Below are positions 33,195 through 42,968 of a DNA stretch of 64,000 bases, one piece after another. The position numbers and the translations under genes were made by a program. The notes under the pieces were generated by a model. That model was given only the letters and a program-made list of their open reading frames with translations, did no database searches and was not told where the DNA came from. How positions within the stretch are numbered: the first letter of the stretch is position 1; the number at the start of each line of letters is the position of its first letter. This stretch comes from Sulfurimonas indica. Its GTDB lineage: Bacteria; Campylobacterota; Campylobacteria; Campylobacterales; Sulfurimonadaceae. The stretch lies in contig NZ_SDID01000014.1 of the NCBI RefSeq assembly GCF_009192995.1, positions 1-64,000 on the forward strand. The letters run 5' to 3'.

Positions 33195-33951
33195 TTTGCT
33201 GGTTTTAGGCATTGATCCTGCTCCGGCAAAAGAGTCTGTTGTCTTTGATGGTAGAGAGTTTCACTCTTTTTTTCCAAAAGAGCTCAAAGCCTACATTCAA
33301 TCACATCAAGAGCCACTTTTTATCAGTTGGGATGCACCTTTGAGTGCTGCTTTGGATGATGCGTATTTCAGTTTGACAATTCGACCGATTGAACGTTTTT
33401 TCAACAGACTTGGCAGACATGCAAAAGAGTTTGGAATTCCTGAAGGTATTACAACACTTGGGTTTTCCGGGTGTCCGCACTGGACACTCTCACAATATAT
33501 ATTTGCATTGCCACAGCTTAATGATGAATTGCAGCATAAAAGTGGTTTTGAGCTTGTTATGGAGCATCAAACAAATTTACAGAATAACAAAAAATATATT
33601 ACAGAGATTCATCCGGCTCTTTCAATGTGGATGTTCTTAAAAGAAAAGCTTGACAATGAAGTTCTTTTTCAAAATTCTTGGAAATATAAAGGCGACCGTA
33701 AAAAAGAGACACTAGAGCGAAGAGAACGTTTAAGTGCTGAAATGATTTTTCTTGCAGAAGAGATTTTTAATCTTAATGATATAGTAATTAGAAGTGATGA
33801 TGAACTTGATGCTTTTGTCTGCTGGATAATGGGAAAACTATATGTTATGGGTAATCAACGGGCTTATATCTATGGAAGTCAAAAGGTCGGCTCTTTTTTA
33901 TTGCCTTATGAAAAAGAAGTATTAGAGACATTTACAGAATATCTGCAATAG
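33184..33951 (+). CDS. DUF429-like protein, probable RNase H fold
   Basis: 255 residues. The pattern GIDPAPAK near the N terminus, FISWDAPL, ITEIHPALSMWMF and SDDELDAFVCW places acidic residues where DUF429 proteins have them, suggesting an RNase H-like metal site. No signal or membrane segment. The activity is unknown; a nuclease is possible. It overlaps yjbQ and converges with recO, with no gap between the stops. Confidence 0.65.
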   Translation: MEFDLLVLGIDPAPAKESVVFDGREFHSFFPKELKAYIQSHQEPLFISWDAPLSAALDDAYFSLTIRPIERFFNRLGRHAKEFGIPEGITTLGFSGCPHWTLSQYIFALPQLNDELQHKSGFELVMEHQTNLQNNKKYITEIHPALSMWMFLKEKLDNEVLFQNSWKYKGDRKKETLERRERLSAEMIFLAEEIFNLNDIVIRSDDELDAFVCWIMGKLYVMGNQRAYIYGSQKVGSFLLPYEKEVLETFTEYLQ

Positions 33952-34569
33952 TTATAGTCCTTCCATTAAAACATTCCAAAGTCTTTCTATCTCTTTATCA
34001 TCTAAAAAAAGGGAAGATTTGTTCTCATAAAGTTCTTGCAGCCCTTTTGGATTGATAGGGTAGGTGTGAGAGCAGTTTTCATGTGTCGGCAGGTAAGCAC
34101 GGATGAGTGAAATGTTTTCTTCTATCTTGCGTGAGCATAAAAAGCAGTGCATATCTTTGTGCAGACGACCTTCATGCTCTAAAAGCTTTACATAGGATTC
34201 AATGGCCACACGTTTTGGGTTTTGCTTACTCCACTCATTTGAGGCAGATTCTAAAAGTTCAAAGTAAAAATCTCCAAGGGCTTCAGCTTCTTTGAGATGT
34301 TTGTAAAAGAGCCCACTGAAACTTTGCCAGAGTCGAAGCAATTCGCGGTCATTTATCCATCTATACCCAATATGCACAACATCTTTAAGTCGTCCGATGG
34401 TACTTTTTGCAGAAGGTTCTATCTCATAGTCGATTTTAAAGCCGAGATTAATTACTCCATGACGTGCTCCGTAGAATCTGTAAAGCGTCTCTAAGCTCCC
34501 TCTTGATAAAATAGTAACTATTAAATCTTCCTCTTTGACGCGATTAAGATTTATGATAAAACCTTTCAC
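33952..34569 (-). CDS. recO: DNA recombination/repair protein RecO
   Basis: 205 residues, near the short end of the family. The N-terminal OB-like part (MKGFIINLNRVKEEDLIVTILS...LETLYRFYGARHG) and the zinc-type CFLC near 143-146 followed by a His/Cys region (HENCSH) match the divergent RecO of Campylobacterota. RecO loads RecA at gaps with RecR. Alone in its orientation here, it diverges from gltB. Confidence 0.78.
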   Translation of the reverse strand: MKGFIINLNRVKEEDLIVTILSRGSLETLYRFYGARHGVINLGFKIDYEIEPSAKSTIGRLKDVVHIGYRWINDRELLRLWQSFSGLFYKHLKEAEALGDFYFELLESASNEWSKQNPKRVAIESYVKLLEHEGRLHKDMHCFLCSRKIEENISLIRAYLPTHENCSHTYPINPKGLQELYENKSSLFLDDKEIERLWNVLMEGL

Positions 34570-34650
34570 TTAGTGCTTCCTTTATACCCATCTTCATAAA
34601 AATTATTGATTATTTTCCTTCATATTATACTTGCTTAAACTAAAAAACAG

Positions 34651-34656
34651 TATAAT
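34651..34656 (+). promoter_or_regulatory. Probable -10 box upstream of gltB
   Basis: TATAAT lies 92 bp before the gltB start in the divergent region with recO. A second TATAAT on the other strand (34624-34629) could serve recO. The long leader between -10 and gltB shows no clear riboswitch or hairpin. Confidence 0.45.
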
Positions 34657-34747
34657 AAACCCACTTTGTCTAAATAGACTAAGTTTCTTTAAAAAGAGAT
34701 TAAACTGTAAGATTTTTTTACATGAATTTAAAAATTTGGGAGTGAAA

Positions 34748-37700
34748 ATGGTTGAACATCATGATTTATTGAGATCGTTTAAAGATAACTGTGGTTTTGG
34801 TCTTGTTGCAAACATTGACAACAAGCCTTCACGCAAGGTTCTAAATGATGCTATTACTGCACTAGAGCGTATGATGCACCGTGGTGCTGTTGCAGCAGAT
34901 GGAAAAACAGGAGATGGTAGTGGACTTTTACTCTCTATGCCAGAGGAGTTCATCCGAAAAGAGGCTGCTAAAAATGGAGTAGAACTTGCAAATCAGTTTG
35001 CAGTTGCTTCAGTATTTACAAAAGAGTTAAAACATTTAGATGTTGTAGAAGAGATTTGTGCAAACAATGACCTAAAAGTTGTACTTCGCCGCGTTGTTCC
35101 GGTAAATACAAATGCACTAGGTGCGCAAGCACTTGAAACACTTCCAAATATCATTCAACTCTTTATCGTTCCTAATTCGATTATGGCGACAAATAGATTT
35201 GATGCACTGCTTTACCTCTCACGCAAGGAAGCAGAGCATAAACTTGTAGATGACAGAGATTTCTACATCGCATCTATGAGTAGCAGAGTTCTTTCATATA
35301 AAGGGCTTGTAATGCCTACACATATTAAAGAGTTCTATGAAGACCTTCAAGATGAAAGCTTTAAAATCTCTTTTTCACTCTTTCACCAAAGATTCTCAAC
35401 AAATACACTTCCAGAATGGCGTTTGGCTCAGCCGTTCCGTGCAGTTGCACATAATGGTGAGATCAACTCGGTTGAGGGGAACCGTATCAATGTTGCTATC
35501 AAGTCTGAATCTATCAAGTCGGAAGTTTTCTCAGCCCAAGAGATAGAGAGACTTTTACCTATTTTACAGCCGGGCTCATCGGATTCTGCATCGGCTGATA
35601 ACTTTTTAGAGTTCCTTCTTGTAAACGGTATGGACTTCTTTAAAGCTGTACGTGCAGTGATTCCTTCTGCATGGCAGAATGCACCGCATATGGACCCGGA
35701 ACTTCGTGCATTTTATGAGTACTTTTCTACTGTATTTGAAGCGTGGGACGGTCCTGCGGCATTCTCTGTAACTGATGGTCGTTATATTGGTTGTGCACTT
35801 GACAGAAATGGTCTTCGTCCTTCAAAATATATTATTACACATGACAACAACCTGCTTATCGCTTCTGAATATGGTGTTATTGACATCCAAGAAGATGAGA
35901 TTAAAGAGCGTGGTCGTCTGCAATCAGGTGAAATGATAGGACTTGATCTAAAATATGGGAAAGTGCTTAAAAGTTGTGATATTGACAACTACCTTAAATC
36001 TTCAAACCCATACATGAAGTGGCTAAATGAGCATATGATCTATCTGCAAGAGCACGTTGAAGAGCAGTACAGTGAAGCTGAAGCTATGGAAGAGGATATG
36101 CTCATCAGAAAACAAAAGTTCTATAACATCACTGAAGAGATTGTAGAGCAGGTTATTGAGCCGATGATCAATGACGGTAAAGAGGCTGTTGGTTCTATGG
36201 GTGATGATACGCCACTTGCTGCTTTTTCTGAAAAACAGAGAAACTTTACAGACTTTTTCAAGCAAAAATTTGCACAGGTAACAAACCCGCCGATTGATCC
36301 GATCCGTGAAAAAGTAGTTATGAGTTTAAACACAGGTTTTGGTGAAGTACATAATATCTTAGATGAGATTCCTTCTCACGCACACAGACTCAAATCTATC
36401 TCTCCTATTATTACAATGGAGAAGCTTGAGGTACTGAAATCTTTTGGAGATAAAAAGTCACCTTCGTACCAAAGATTCTATAAAAATGAGACATTCTCAA
36501 CGGCCTACAGCGGAAGTTTGCGTGAGGCTCTTGATAATCTTGTAGCACAAGTTATCGGTTCTGTTAAAAATGACGGTACAAGAATTGTTATTTTGGATGA
36601 TGCTGAATTTGGACCGGATAAAAAGACGATTCCAATGGCTATGGCTGTCGGTCGTATTAATTTTGCACTTCTTGGTGCAAAAATTCGTCACTTGGTATCA
36701 ATCATTGCAGTAACAGGTGAAGTAGTAGATTCTCACTCTGCAGCAGTTTTACTCGGATATGGTGCAAGTGCAATCTATCCAAACCTTCTGTTTGCAACGG
36801 TTATTAAACAGCTAGAGCGTAAGAAAAATAGTAAAATCACAGTTCCTGAAGCGCTCAAATCGGTACATACTGCACTTAATGGCGGACTTTTGAAAATTAT
36901 GTCAAAAATGGGTATTGCAACGATTGCATCGTACAGAAACTCTGGTCTTTTTGATGTTATGGGACTTTCACGTGAGATAGTGCAAGAGTGTTTTGAATCT
37001 TCAAACTGTGTTGTACCGGGTCTTTCTTATGAAGATATTGATAAAAGATTAGAGAAGTATCACACTTCAGCATTTAAAAATGATGGGTTTAAGAAAATCT
37101 TCCCACTAAACATTGGTGGTTTTTATAAGTTCTATACAGGTCAAGAACATCATGACTTCGGTCCTGCTGTTATCCATGCTATTCATAAAATGGCATCAAG
37201 CGGAAAGCCTGAAGATTTTGCAGAGCTGAAAAAACTTGTTGAGGGTCGTGGTCTGAAGATGATTCGTGACTTCTTGGATATCAAGTCAGACAGAGAACCG
37301 ATTGATATCAGCGAAGTTGAACCAAAAGAGGCAATCTTTAAACGTTTTGCATCAGCAGCAATGTCTCTTGGTTCTATTTCACCTGAAGCACATGAGACTA
37401 TCGCTATTGCGATGAATCGTATAGGTGGTCAATCAAACTCTGGAGAAGGTGGAGAAGATAAAGAGCGTTTTGGAACGGAAAGAGTCTCTAAAATCAAACA
37501 GGTCGCATCAGGTCGTTTTGGTGTAACTCCGGCATATCTCCGTTCAGCTGAAGAGATTCAGATCAAAGTTGCACAGGGTGCAAAACCGGGTGAGGGTGGA
37601 CAGCTTCCAGGACATAAGGTTACTCCGTTAATCGGTAAACTTCGCCATACTGTTCCAGGTGTTACACTTATTTCACCTCCTCCTCATCATGATATCTACT

Positions 37701-39187
37701 CTATTGAGGATTTGGCACAGCTTATCTTTGATATGAAGCAGGTAAACCCTAAAGCACGTGTTGCCGTGAAACTTGTTTCAACTGTCGGTGTTGGAACAAT
37801 TGCAGCAGGTGTTGCAAAAGCGTATGCAGACAAAATCATCATTTCCGGTGGTGATGGTGGTACAGGTGCTGCACCACTTACTTCTATCAAGTTTGCGGGG
37901 AACCCTTGGGAGCTAGGTCTTTCTGAGGCGCATAATGCTCTTAAAGCGAATAATCTTCGTGGATTGGTTGAACTTCAGACTGATGGTGGACTTAAAACTG
38001 GTCTTGATGTCGTAAAAGCGGCACTTTTAGGTGCTGAGTCTTATGCATTTGGTACAGGTGTTCTTACAATCGTTGGTTGTAAAATGCTTCGTATCTGTCA
38101 TGTCAATAAATGTTCTGTAGGTATTGCTACACAAAATGAGAAGTTGCGTGAGGAGTTCTTTAAAGGACATGTTGATCAGGTTATCAACTACTTTACACTG
38201 CTTGCTGAAGATGTAAGAGCTATCATGGCTCAGCTTGGTTACAGAACAATGGAAGAGATGATAGGTCGTGTTGATCTACTTCAAGTGAAAGAGGACGAGT
38301 TCGCAAAAAAATTCGACTTCTCTGCAGTGCTTCATAAAGAAGAGGGTGTAGATACTTGTCAACAACCGTTCAATCCTCCGTTTGATGATAATGCTTTTGA
38401 AAAAGATGTGCTCAAAGAGGCATATGTAGCTATCAAACATCCTGAGCATCCAATTAGAATCAAAAGAGATATCTGTAACCTAAACAGAAGTTTTGGTGCA
38501 CTTATCTCTGGTGAGATTGCAGAATATTACGGTGATACAGGTCTTAAACCTGATACAATCAAAATCAATCTTGAGGGTGTTGCAGGTCAGGCACTTGGAG
38601 CATTCTTGATTAATGGTGTCTCTATTTACCTCAAAGGTGTGGCAAATGACTACATCGGTAAAGGTATGCACGGTGGTAAGATCATCATTACTTCAAAAAA
38701 TGAAGGTGAAGCATACTCTGCCGGTGGTAATACGTGTCTTTATGGTGCGACTGGCGGTAAACTTTATGTTTCAGGAAGTGTAGGTGAGCGTTTTGCCGTT
38801 CGTAACTCTGGAGCATTTGCTATCGTTGAAGGAACAGGGGACAATGCCTGTGAATATATGACAGGTGGTGTCGTTGTTATCCTTGGTCGTACAGGTATTA
38901 ACTTTGGTGCAGGTATGACAGGTGGTATCAGTTTCGTGTATGACAAAGAGCACAGTTTCATTGAAAATGTAAACGGTGAGCTTGTAGAGGCTGTAAGAAT
39001 CGATACAGATGAGGGTGATGAAGCACGTCACTACCTCAAACGTCTGCTTAAAGATTATGTAGTAGAGACTGGCAGTAAGAAAGCACAAGACCTGCTTGAT
39101 AACTTTAGAGTAGAAGTAAGAAACTTCTGGTTGGTAAAACCGAAAAACTTAACAAAACTACCTCTTAACCTAGAGAATGGAGATTAA
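34748..39187 (+). CDS. gltB: Glutamate synthase, large (alpha) subunit
   Basis: About 1479 residues from ATG 34748, preceded by GGGAGTG. An open-frame extension to 34631 has no family support. A short propeptide (residues 1-14) is cleaved to free Cys15 in KDNCGFGLV, the glutaminase nucleophile. The central and FMN-binding parts follow (GEGGEDKERFGTERVSKIKQ, SGGDGGTGAAPLTSIKFAG). The iron-sulfur CKMLRICHVNKC (spaced Cys) is present, then the C-terminal GXGXG beta-helix domain (GGNTCLYGATGGKLYVSG). It makes glutamate from glutamine and 2-oxoglutarate with gltD. Confidence 0.96.
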   Translation: MVEHHDLLRSFKDNCGFGLVANIDNKPSRKVLNDAITALERMMHRGAVAADGKTGDGSGLLLSMPEEFIRKEAAKNGVELANQFAVASVFTKELKHLDVVEEICANNDLKVVLRRVVPVNTNALGAQALETLPNIIQLFIVPNSIMATNRFDALLYLSRKEAEHKLVDDRDFYIASMSSRVLSYKGLVMPTHIKEFYEDLQDESFKISFSLFHQRFSTNTLPEWRLAQPFRAVAHNGEINSVEGNRINVAIKSESIKSEVFSAQEIERLLPILQPGSSDSASADNFLEFLLVNGMDFFKAVRAVIPSAWQNAPHMDPELRAFYEYFSTVFEAWDGPAAFSVTDGRYIGCALDRNGLRPSKYIITHDNNLLIASEYGVIDIQEDEIKERGRLQSGEMIGLDLKYGKVLKSCDIDNYLKSSNPYMKWLNEHMIYLQEHVEEQYSEAEAMEEDMLIRKQKFYNITEEIVEQVIEPMINDGKEAVGSMGDDTPLAAFSEKQRNFTDFFKQKFAQVTNPPIDPIREKVVMSLNTGFGEVHNILDEIPSHAHRLKSISPIITMEKLEVLKSFGDKKSPSYQRFYKNETFSTAYSGSLREALDNLVAQVIGSVKNDGTRIVILDDAEFGPDKKTIPMAMAVGRINFALLGAKIRHLVSIIAVTGEVVDSHSAAVLLGYGASAIYPNLLFATVIKQLERKKNSKITVPEALKSVHTALNGGLLKIMSKMGIATIASYRNSGLFDVMGLSREIVQECFESSNCVVPGLSYEDIDKRLEKYHTSAFKNDGFKKIFPLNIGGFYKFYTGQEHHDFGPAVIHAIHKMASSGKPEDFAELKKLVEGRGLKMIRDFLDIKSDREPIDISEVEPKEAIFKRFASAAMSLGSISPEAHETIAIAMNRIGGQSNSGEGGEDKERFGTERVSKIKQVASGRFGVTPAYLRSAEEIQIKVAQGAKPGEGGQLPGHKVTPLIGKLRHTVPGVTLISPPPHHDIYSIEDLAQLIFDMKQVNPKARVAVKLVSTVGVGTIAAGVAKAYADKIIISGGDGGTGAAPLTSIKFAGNPWELGLSEAHNALKANNLRGLVELQTDGGLKTGLDVVKAALLGAESYAFGTGVLTIVGCKMLRICHVNKCSVGIATQNEKLREEFFKGHVDQVINYFTLLAEDVRAIMAQLGYRTMEEMIGRVDLLQVKEDEFAKKFDFSAVLHKEEGVDTCQQPFNPPFDDNAFEKDVLKEAYVAIKHPEHPIRIKRDICNLNRSFGALISGEIAEYYGDTGLKPDTIKINLEGVAGQALGAFLINGVSIYLKGVANDYIGKGMHGGKIIITSKNEGEAYSAGGNTCLYGATGGKLYVSGSVGERFAVRNSGAFAIVEGTGDNACEYMTGGVVVILGRTGINFGAGMTGGISFVYDKEHSFIENVNGELVEAVRIDTDEGDEARHYLKRLLKDYVVETGSKKAQDLLDNFRVEVRNFWLVKPKNLTKLPLNLENGD

Positions 39188-39189
39188 TA

Positions 39190-40575
39190 ATGAGAGAATA
39201 TTTAACAACAGAAAGAATTGATCCAGAGAAGAGACTTGTCGTTGAGAGAACGAAAGACTTTGGTGAAATCTATGAGGTATTTGATCGTGATGATGCTGCT
39301 ACTCAAAGTGACAGATGTATTCAGTGTGGGGATCCGTTTTGTCTGAACAAGTGTCCTCTTCATAACTATATTCCACAATGGTTAAAAGCGATATCTGAAA
39401 AAGATTTGGAGTTTGCATTCAGACTCTCTAATGAGCCTTCACCATTTCCAGAAGTTATGGGAAGAGTTTGTCCTCATGACAGACTTTGTGAGGGTGACTG
39501 TACGCTTAATGACGGACATGGTGCCATTACTATCGGCTCTGTTGAGACACACATCACTGAAGCTGGTTTCAAAGCAGGATACAAACCAGAGTTTCCTGGA
39601 ATTACAACAGATAAAAAAGTTGCAGTTATCGGAAGTGGTCCTGCGGGGCTTTCAGTTGCAACGTATCTTTTAAGAAGTGGAATTGCTGTGACTATGTATG
39701 AAAGAAGTGACCGTGCTGGTGGACTTTTGACATATGGTATTCCTAATTTTAAACTTGATAAAAAAGTAGTAGAACGTCGTATTCGTCTTTTAGAAGAAGC
39801 AGGGCTGAAACTTGTACTTAACTGTGAAGTTGGTCGTGATATCGATTTTGAAACGATTGCTAATGAGCATGATGCGATGTTTATCGGTGTTGGTGCTACA
39901 AAAGCAAAATCAGCCGGTATTTCTGGTGAAAATGCTCCAAATGTATATGCAGCTATGGATTATCTTACTGCTATTCAGCGTAAACAGTTTAAGCTTGATT
40001 ATGACAAGAAGTTTGACTTTAAAGACTTAAATGTTGTTGTAATTGGTGGTGGAGATACTGCAATGGATTGTCTTCGTACTGCAAAACGTGAAGGTGCAAA
40101 GTCTGTAACATGTTTGTACCGTCGTGATGAGAAGAATATGCCAGGGTCTAAAAAAGAGTATAAAAATGCAATGGAAGAAGGTGTTGACTTTACTTTCTTT
40201 GTATCTCCAAAAGAGATCATACTTAATGATGAAGGTAAAGCTGTAGCTGTGGAAGTTGTTAAAACTACACTTGGTGCTAAAGATGCATCTGGTCGTCAGC
40301 GTATGGAAGAGGTAAAAGGAAGTGAGCATAGAATCAATGCAGATGTTATTATTATGTCTCTTGGTTTTGATCCTGCTGTACCATCTTTCTTAGCTGAAAA
40401 CGGCATCGAGACAAATGAGTGGGGCGGTATCATTATCGATGAAGAGACACATGAGACTACAACTGCCGGTATCTATGCCGGAGGAGACTGTTTCCGTGGA
40501 GCTGACTTGGTAGTAACGGCTGCTTATGACGGTCGTGAGGCTGCTAGAAGCATCGCTAACGCTTTATTGAGATAG
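39190..40575 (+). CDS. gltD: Glutamate synthase, small (beta) subunit
   Basis: 461 residues. N-terminal cysteines (DRCIQCGDPFC, NKCPLHNYIPQW, GRVCPHDRLCEGDC) form the iron-sulfur part. The FAD motif VIGSGPAGLSVATYL and the NADPH motif VIGGGDTAMDCLRTA are intact. It supplies electrons from NADPH to the large subunit. It starts 2 bp after gltB. A strong hairpin terminator follows. Confidence 0.95.
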   Translation: MREYLTTERIDPEKRLVVERTKDFGEIYEVFDRDDAATQSDRCIQCGDPFCLNKCPLHNYIPQWLKAISEKDLEFAFRLSNEPSPFPEVMGRVCPHDRLCEGDCTLNDGHGAITIGSVETHITEAGFKAGYKPEFPGITTDKKVAVIGSGPAGLSVATYLLRSGIAVTMYERSDRAGGLLTYGIPNFKLDKKVVERRIRLLEEAGLKLVLNCEVGRDIDFETIANEHDAMFIGVGATKAKSAGISGENAPNVYAAMDYLTAIQRKQFKLDYDKKFDFKDLNVVVIGGGDTAMDCLRTAKREGAKSVTCLYRRDEKNMPGSKKEYKNAMEEGVDFTFFVSPKEIILNDEGKAVAVEVVKTTLGAKDASGRQRMEEVKGSEHRINADVIIMSLGFDPAVPSFLAENGIETNEWGGIIIDEETHETTTAGIYAGGDCFRGADLVVTAAYDGREAARSIANALLR

Positions 40576-40581
40576 AACACT

Positions 40582-40616
40582 AAACTATCTTTATCTATTT
40601 TCGATAAAGGTAGTTT
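40582..40616 (+). terminator. Hairpin terminator after gltD
   Basis: A 14-bp stem (40582-40595 with 40603-40616, one U-G wobble) closes a 7-nt loop and is followed by a pyrimidine-rich run. It ends the gltB-gltD unit and isolates accD. Confidence 0.75.
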
Positions 40617-40692
40617 CTTCCCTCTTTTATTTTCACTTTCATTTTATAAATTACAAAAAAAGTCTCAAACAATTTTTATGTTAGTATAAATT

Positions 40693-40701
40693 TGCTATAA
40701 T
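40693..40701 (+). promoter_or_regulatory. Extended -10 promoter for accD (TGCTATAAT)
   Basis: TGC TATAAT lies 29 bp before the accD start; the wider TTTGCTATAAT is also found at 25342-25352. AAGGA at 40720-40724 gives a 6-nt spacing to the TTG start at 40731. Confidence 0.7.
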
Positions 40702-40730
40702 ATCGCACGATTATAATATAAGGATATTTT

Positions 40731-41576
40731 TTGAATTTACTCAACCTTTTTACAAAAAAATTTGATAATAAACAGCCTGAAAAAGCAGAAGCCGGTTCTC
40801 ACTGGATTAAGTGTAAATCTTGTCACTCTTTAATGTACTACAAAGAGGTTGAGAATCAAAATTATGTATGTCCTAAGTGTGGTTACCATATCCGTATAGG
40901 TGTAAAAGAGCGTATCAAGCTCTTGGCTGATGAAGGAACATTTGTAGAGCATGATGCAGGGCTTGAGCCGGTTGATCCACTAAAATTTGTTGATAAAAAA
41001 CCATACAAAAAGAGAATTGAAGAAGGAGAGGCTAAAACAGGAAGAAAATCTTCTGTAGTTGCTGGAAGCTGTAAGATGAATGGACTTCCAGTTCAGCTTG
41101 TTATCTTTGATTTTGCCTTTATGGGTGGTTCTTTAGGCTCAGTAGAGGGTGAAAAGATTGTACGTGCAGTTAATCGTGCGATAGAAAACCGTGAAGGTCT
41201 GGTTATTCTTTCTGCTTCTGGTGGGGCAAGAATGCAAGAATCAACTTTTTCACTACTTCAAATGAGTAAAACTTCTGCAGCACTTGGAAAGCTTTCCAAT
41301 GAAGGGCTTCCGTTTATCTCAGTACTTACTGATCCTACAATGGGTGGTGTTTCAGCTTCATTTGCAAATCTTGGTGATATTATTATTGCTGAGCCTGGTG
41401 CACTTGTCGGTTTTGCCGGAGCACGTGTAATTGAGCAGACAATCGGTTCTGAGCTTCCTGAAGGGTTTCAGCGAGCTGAATTTTTGCTTGAAAAAGGCTC
41501 TATCGATATGATTGTAAATCGTAATGAGCTCAAAAAAACACTTGCAGATCTCCTTCTTTTAATGAAAAAAGACTAG
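40731..41576 (+). CDS. accD: Acetyl-CoA carboxylase carboxyltransferase, beta subunit
   Basis: 281 residues, TTG start. Zinc ribbon CKSCHSL...CPKCGYH near 31-53, then the crotonase-like core with [28 protein letters not shown] and [10 protein letters not shown]. It transfers the carboxyl group from biotin to acetyl-CoA in fatty acid synthesis, with AccA (not in window). First gene of a unit running through thiE and rlmH. Confidence 0.95.
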   Translation: MNLLNLFTKKFDNKQPEKAEAGSHWIKCKSCHSLMYYKEVENQNYVCPKCGYHIRIGVKERIKLLADEGTFVEHDAGLEPVDPLKFVDKKPYKKRIEEGEAKTGRKSSVVAGSCKMNGLPVQLVIFDFAFMGGSLGSVEGEKIVRAVNRAIENREGLVILSASGGARMQESTFSLLQMSKTSAALGKLSNEGLPFISVLTDPTMGGVSASFANLGDIIIAEPGALVGFAGARVIEQTIGSELPEGFQRAEFLLEKGSIDMIVNRNELKKTLADLLLLMKKD

Positions 41577-41577
41577 T

Positions 41578-42141
41578 ATGCGACTCTATGCTTTATGTGA
41601 CCAGGATATGCTTGATAAAAAAGGTCTCTCTTTAGAGATATTTTTAGAAAAAGCAAATGAACATAAGGCAGAAATCATTCAATATCGTGCAAAAAATGCA
41701 GATATTGCCTTCATTAAAAAACAACTCATAGCAATAAGAAAAGAGTATGACGGTTTTTTGATTGTCAATGATGCCTATGAACTCATAGAGTTTTGTGATG
41801 GTGTCCATATGGGTCAAGAGGATCTGCGTGAGATAGATGAAGATATCAACAAAGCAGTGACTATTTTGCGCAGTGTTATAGGAAGTGACAAGATACTGGG
41901 TGTCTCAACACATAATGAAGAAGAGGTGCTTCAAGCAAACAGCATGGATCTCAACTACATTGGTTTGGGTGCTTATAGAGATACATTGACGAAACAAGAT
42001 GTCTCGACAGTTTTGGGTGACAAGCTTGATGCTATTGCACAACTTTCAGACCATTATGTCGCAGCTATTGGTGGTGTGAAACTTGATGACAAGTTTGAAC
42101 ATGTTACGTATCATGTCATAGGAAGTAGGTTATTTGAATGA
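41578..42141 (+). CDS. thiE: Thiamine phosphate synthase family protein
   Basis: 187 residues, somewhat short. [45 protein letters not shown] and the C-terminal AIGGV follow the ThiE/TenI pattern. ThiE joins the thiazole and pyrimidine parts of thiamine; TenI is an isomerase-like relative. The QYR and GQEDL motifs support ThiE. It starts one base after accD and overlaps rlmH by 4 bp. Confidence 0.8.
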   Translation: MRLYALCDQDMLDKKGLSLEIFLEKANEHKAEIIQYRAKNADIAFIKKQLIAIRKEYDGFLIVNDAYELIEFCDGVHMGQEDLREIDEDINKAVTILRSVIGSDKILGVSTHNEEEVLQANSMDLNYIGLGAYRDTLTKQDVSTVLGDKLDAIAQLSDHYVAAIGGVKLDDKFEHVTYHVIGSRLFE

Positions 42142-42596
42142 ATATAGAGATTATATCTATTGCAAAAAAAGAGAAATCCATCTATGATCCACTCTACAAA
42201 GAATTAGAAAAAATGATAAGCAGGTTTGCAAAAGTCAAAGATACAGAGATTTTTACAAAAGATGTAACAAAAGCACACACTATTTCGCAAAAAGCCGCTC
42301 AAGAGGCATATACAAAGGTTTTAGAGCCTTACATTGGGAAAGATTTCTGTATAACTTTACATCCTGATGGAAAATTAATCGACAGTTTTGAATTTAGTAA
42401 GCTATTAAATGATAAAATGTCCATTAAATTTTTCATAGGTGGAGCTTACGGCTTTGAAGAGAGCTTTTTAAAAAAAAGCAACAGTGTGATAAGCCTGGGA
42501 AAAATAACTATGAGTCATAAAATAGCAAAAGCAGTTTTGTTAGAGCAGATTTACAGAGGTTTTTCCATACTGAGTAATCACCCATATCATAAATAA
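42138..42596 (+). CDS. rlmH: 23S rRNA (pseudouridine1915-N3)-methyltransferase
   Basis: 152 residues, full length for the SPOUT enzyme Rlm[45 protein letters not shown] holds the SAM-binding knot and ends NHPYHK, the usual C terminus. It methylates helix 69 of 23S rRNA in the assembled ribosome. Overlaps thiE; the DksA-like gene follows after 11 bp. Confidence 0.94.
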   Translation: MNIEIISIAKKEKSIYDPLYKELEKMISRFAKVKDTEIFTKDVTKAHTISQKAAQEAYTKVLEPYIGKDFCITLHPDGKLIDSFEFSKLLNDKMSIKFFIGGAYGFEESFLKKSNSVISLGKITMSHKIAKAVLLEQIYRGFSILSNHPYHK

Positions 42597-42607
42597 GGAA
42601 AGCATAC

Positions 42608-42958
42608 GTGCAGACAAGTGAGTTAAATTATTTTAAAGAAATATTAGAGAGTCGTAAAGAACAGATTCAAAAAAACATAAGTAGTGTAAACAGCGAGTTG
42701 AATCAACTCAGTAATTTAGAACTCAATGATGAGGGCGATCATGCTTCAGTAAACAATAACTCAATGGTTGAGAGTGCTATAGTACAACAACAGACTCAAG
42801 AACTCGAAGAGATAGAAAAAGCACTCTCTAAAATAGCAAATGGCGAGTATGGGATCTGTGAGATGTGTGAAGATGATATAGGTTTTCAACGACTGAAAGT
42901 GAAACCTCATGCTGTTTATTGCATTGATTGTAGAGAAATAGCAGAAAAATCTAATTAA
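42608..42958 (+). CDS. DksA/TraR-family zinc-finger protein
   Basis: 116 residues from GTG 42608 with AAGGAA at 42596-42601. A helical N-terminal half is followed by the four-cysteine zinc finger CEMCEDDIG...CIDC near 91-113. EGDHASVNN near residue 42 is the acidic tip of the coiled coil. DksA-like proteins act on RNA polymerase with ppGpp. At this size it could be the main DksA of the organism or a relative. Confidence 0.85.
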   Translation: MQTSELNYFKEILESRKEQIQKNISSVNSELNQLSNLELNDEGDHASVNNNSMVESAIVQQQTQELEEIEKALSKIANGEYGICEMCEDDIGFQRLKVKPHAVYCIDCREIAEKSN

Positions 42959-42968
42959 GGAATTTGCA

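Noticed and set aside
34631-34747. In-frame extension of gltB by 39 codons
   Set aside because: It has no ribosome site, contains the promoter region, and the usual short propeptide before the catalytic Cys begins at 34748.
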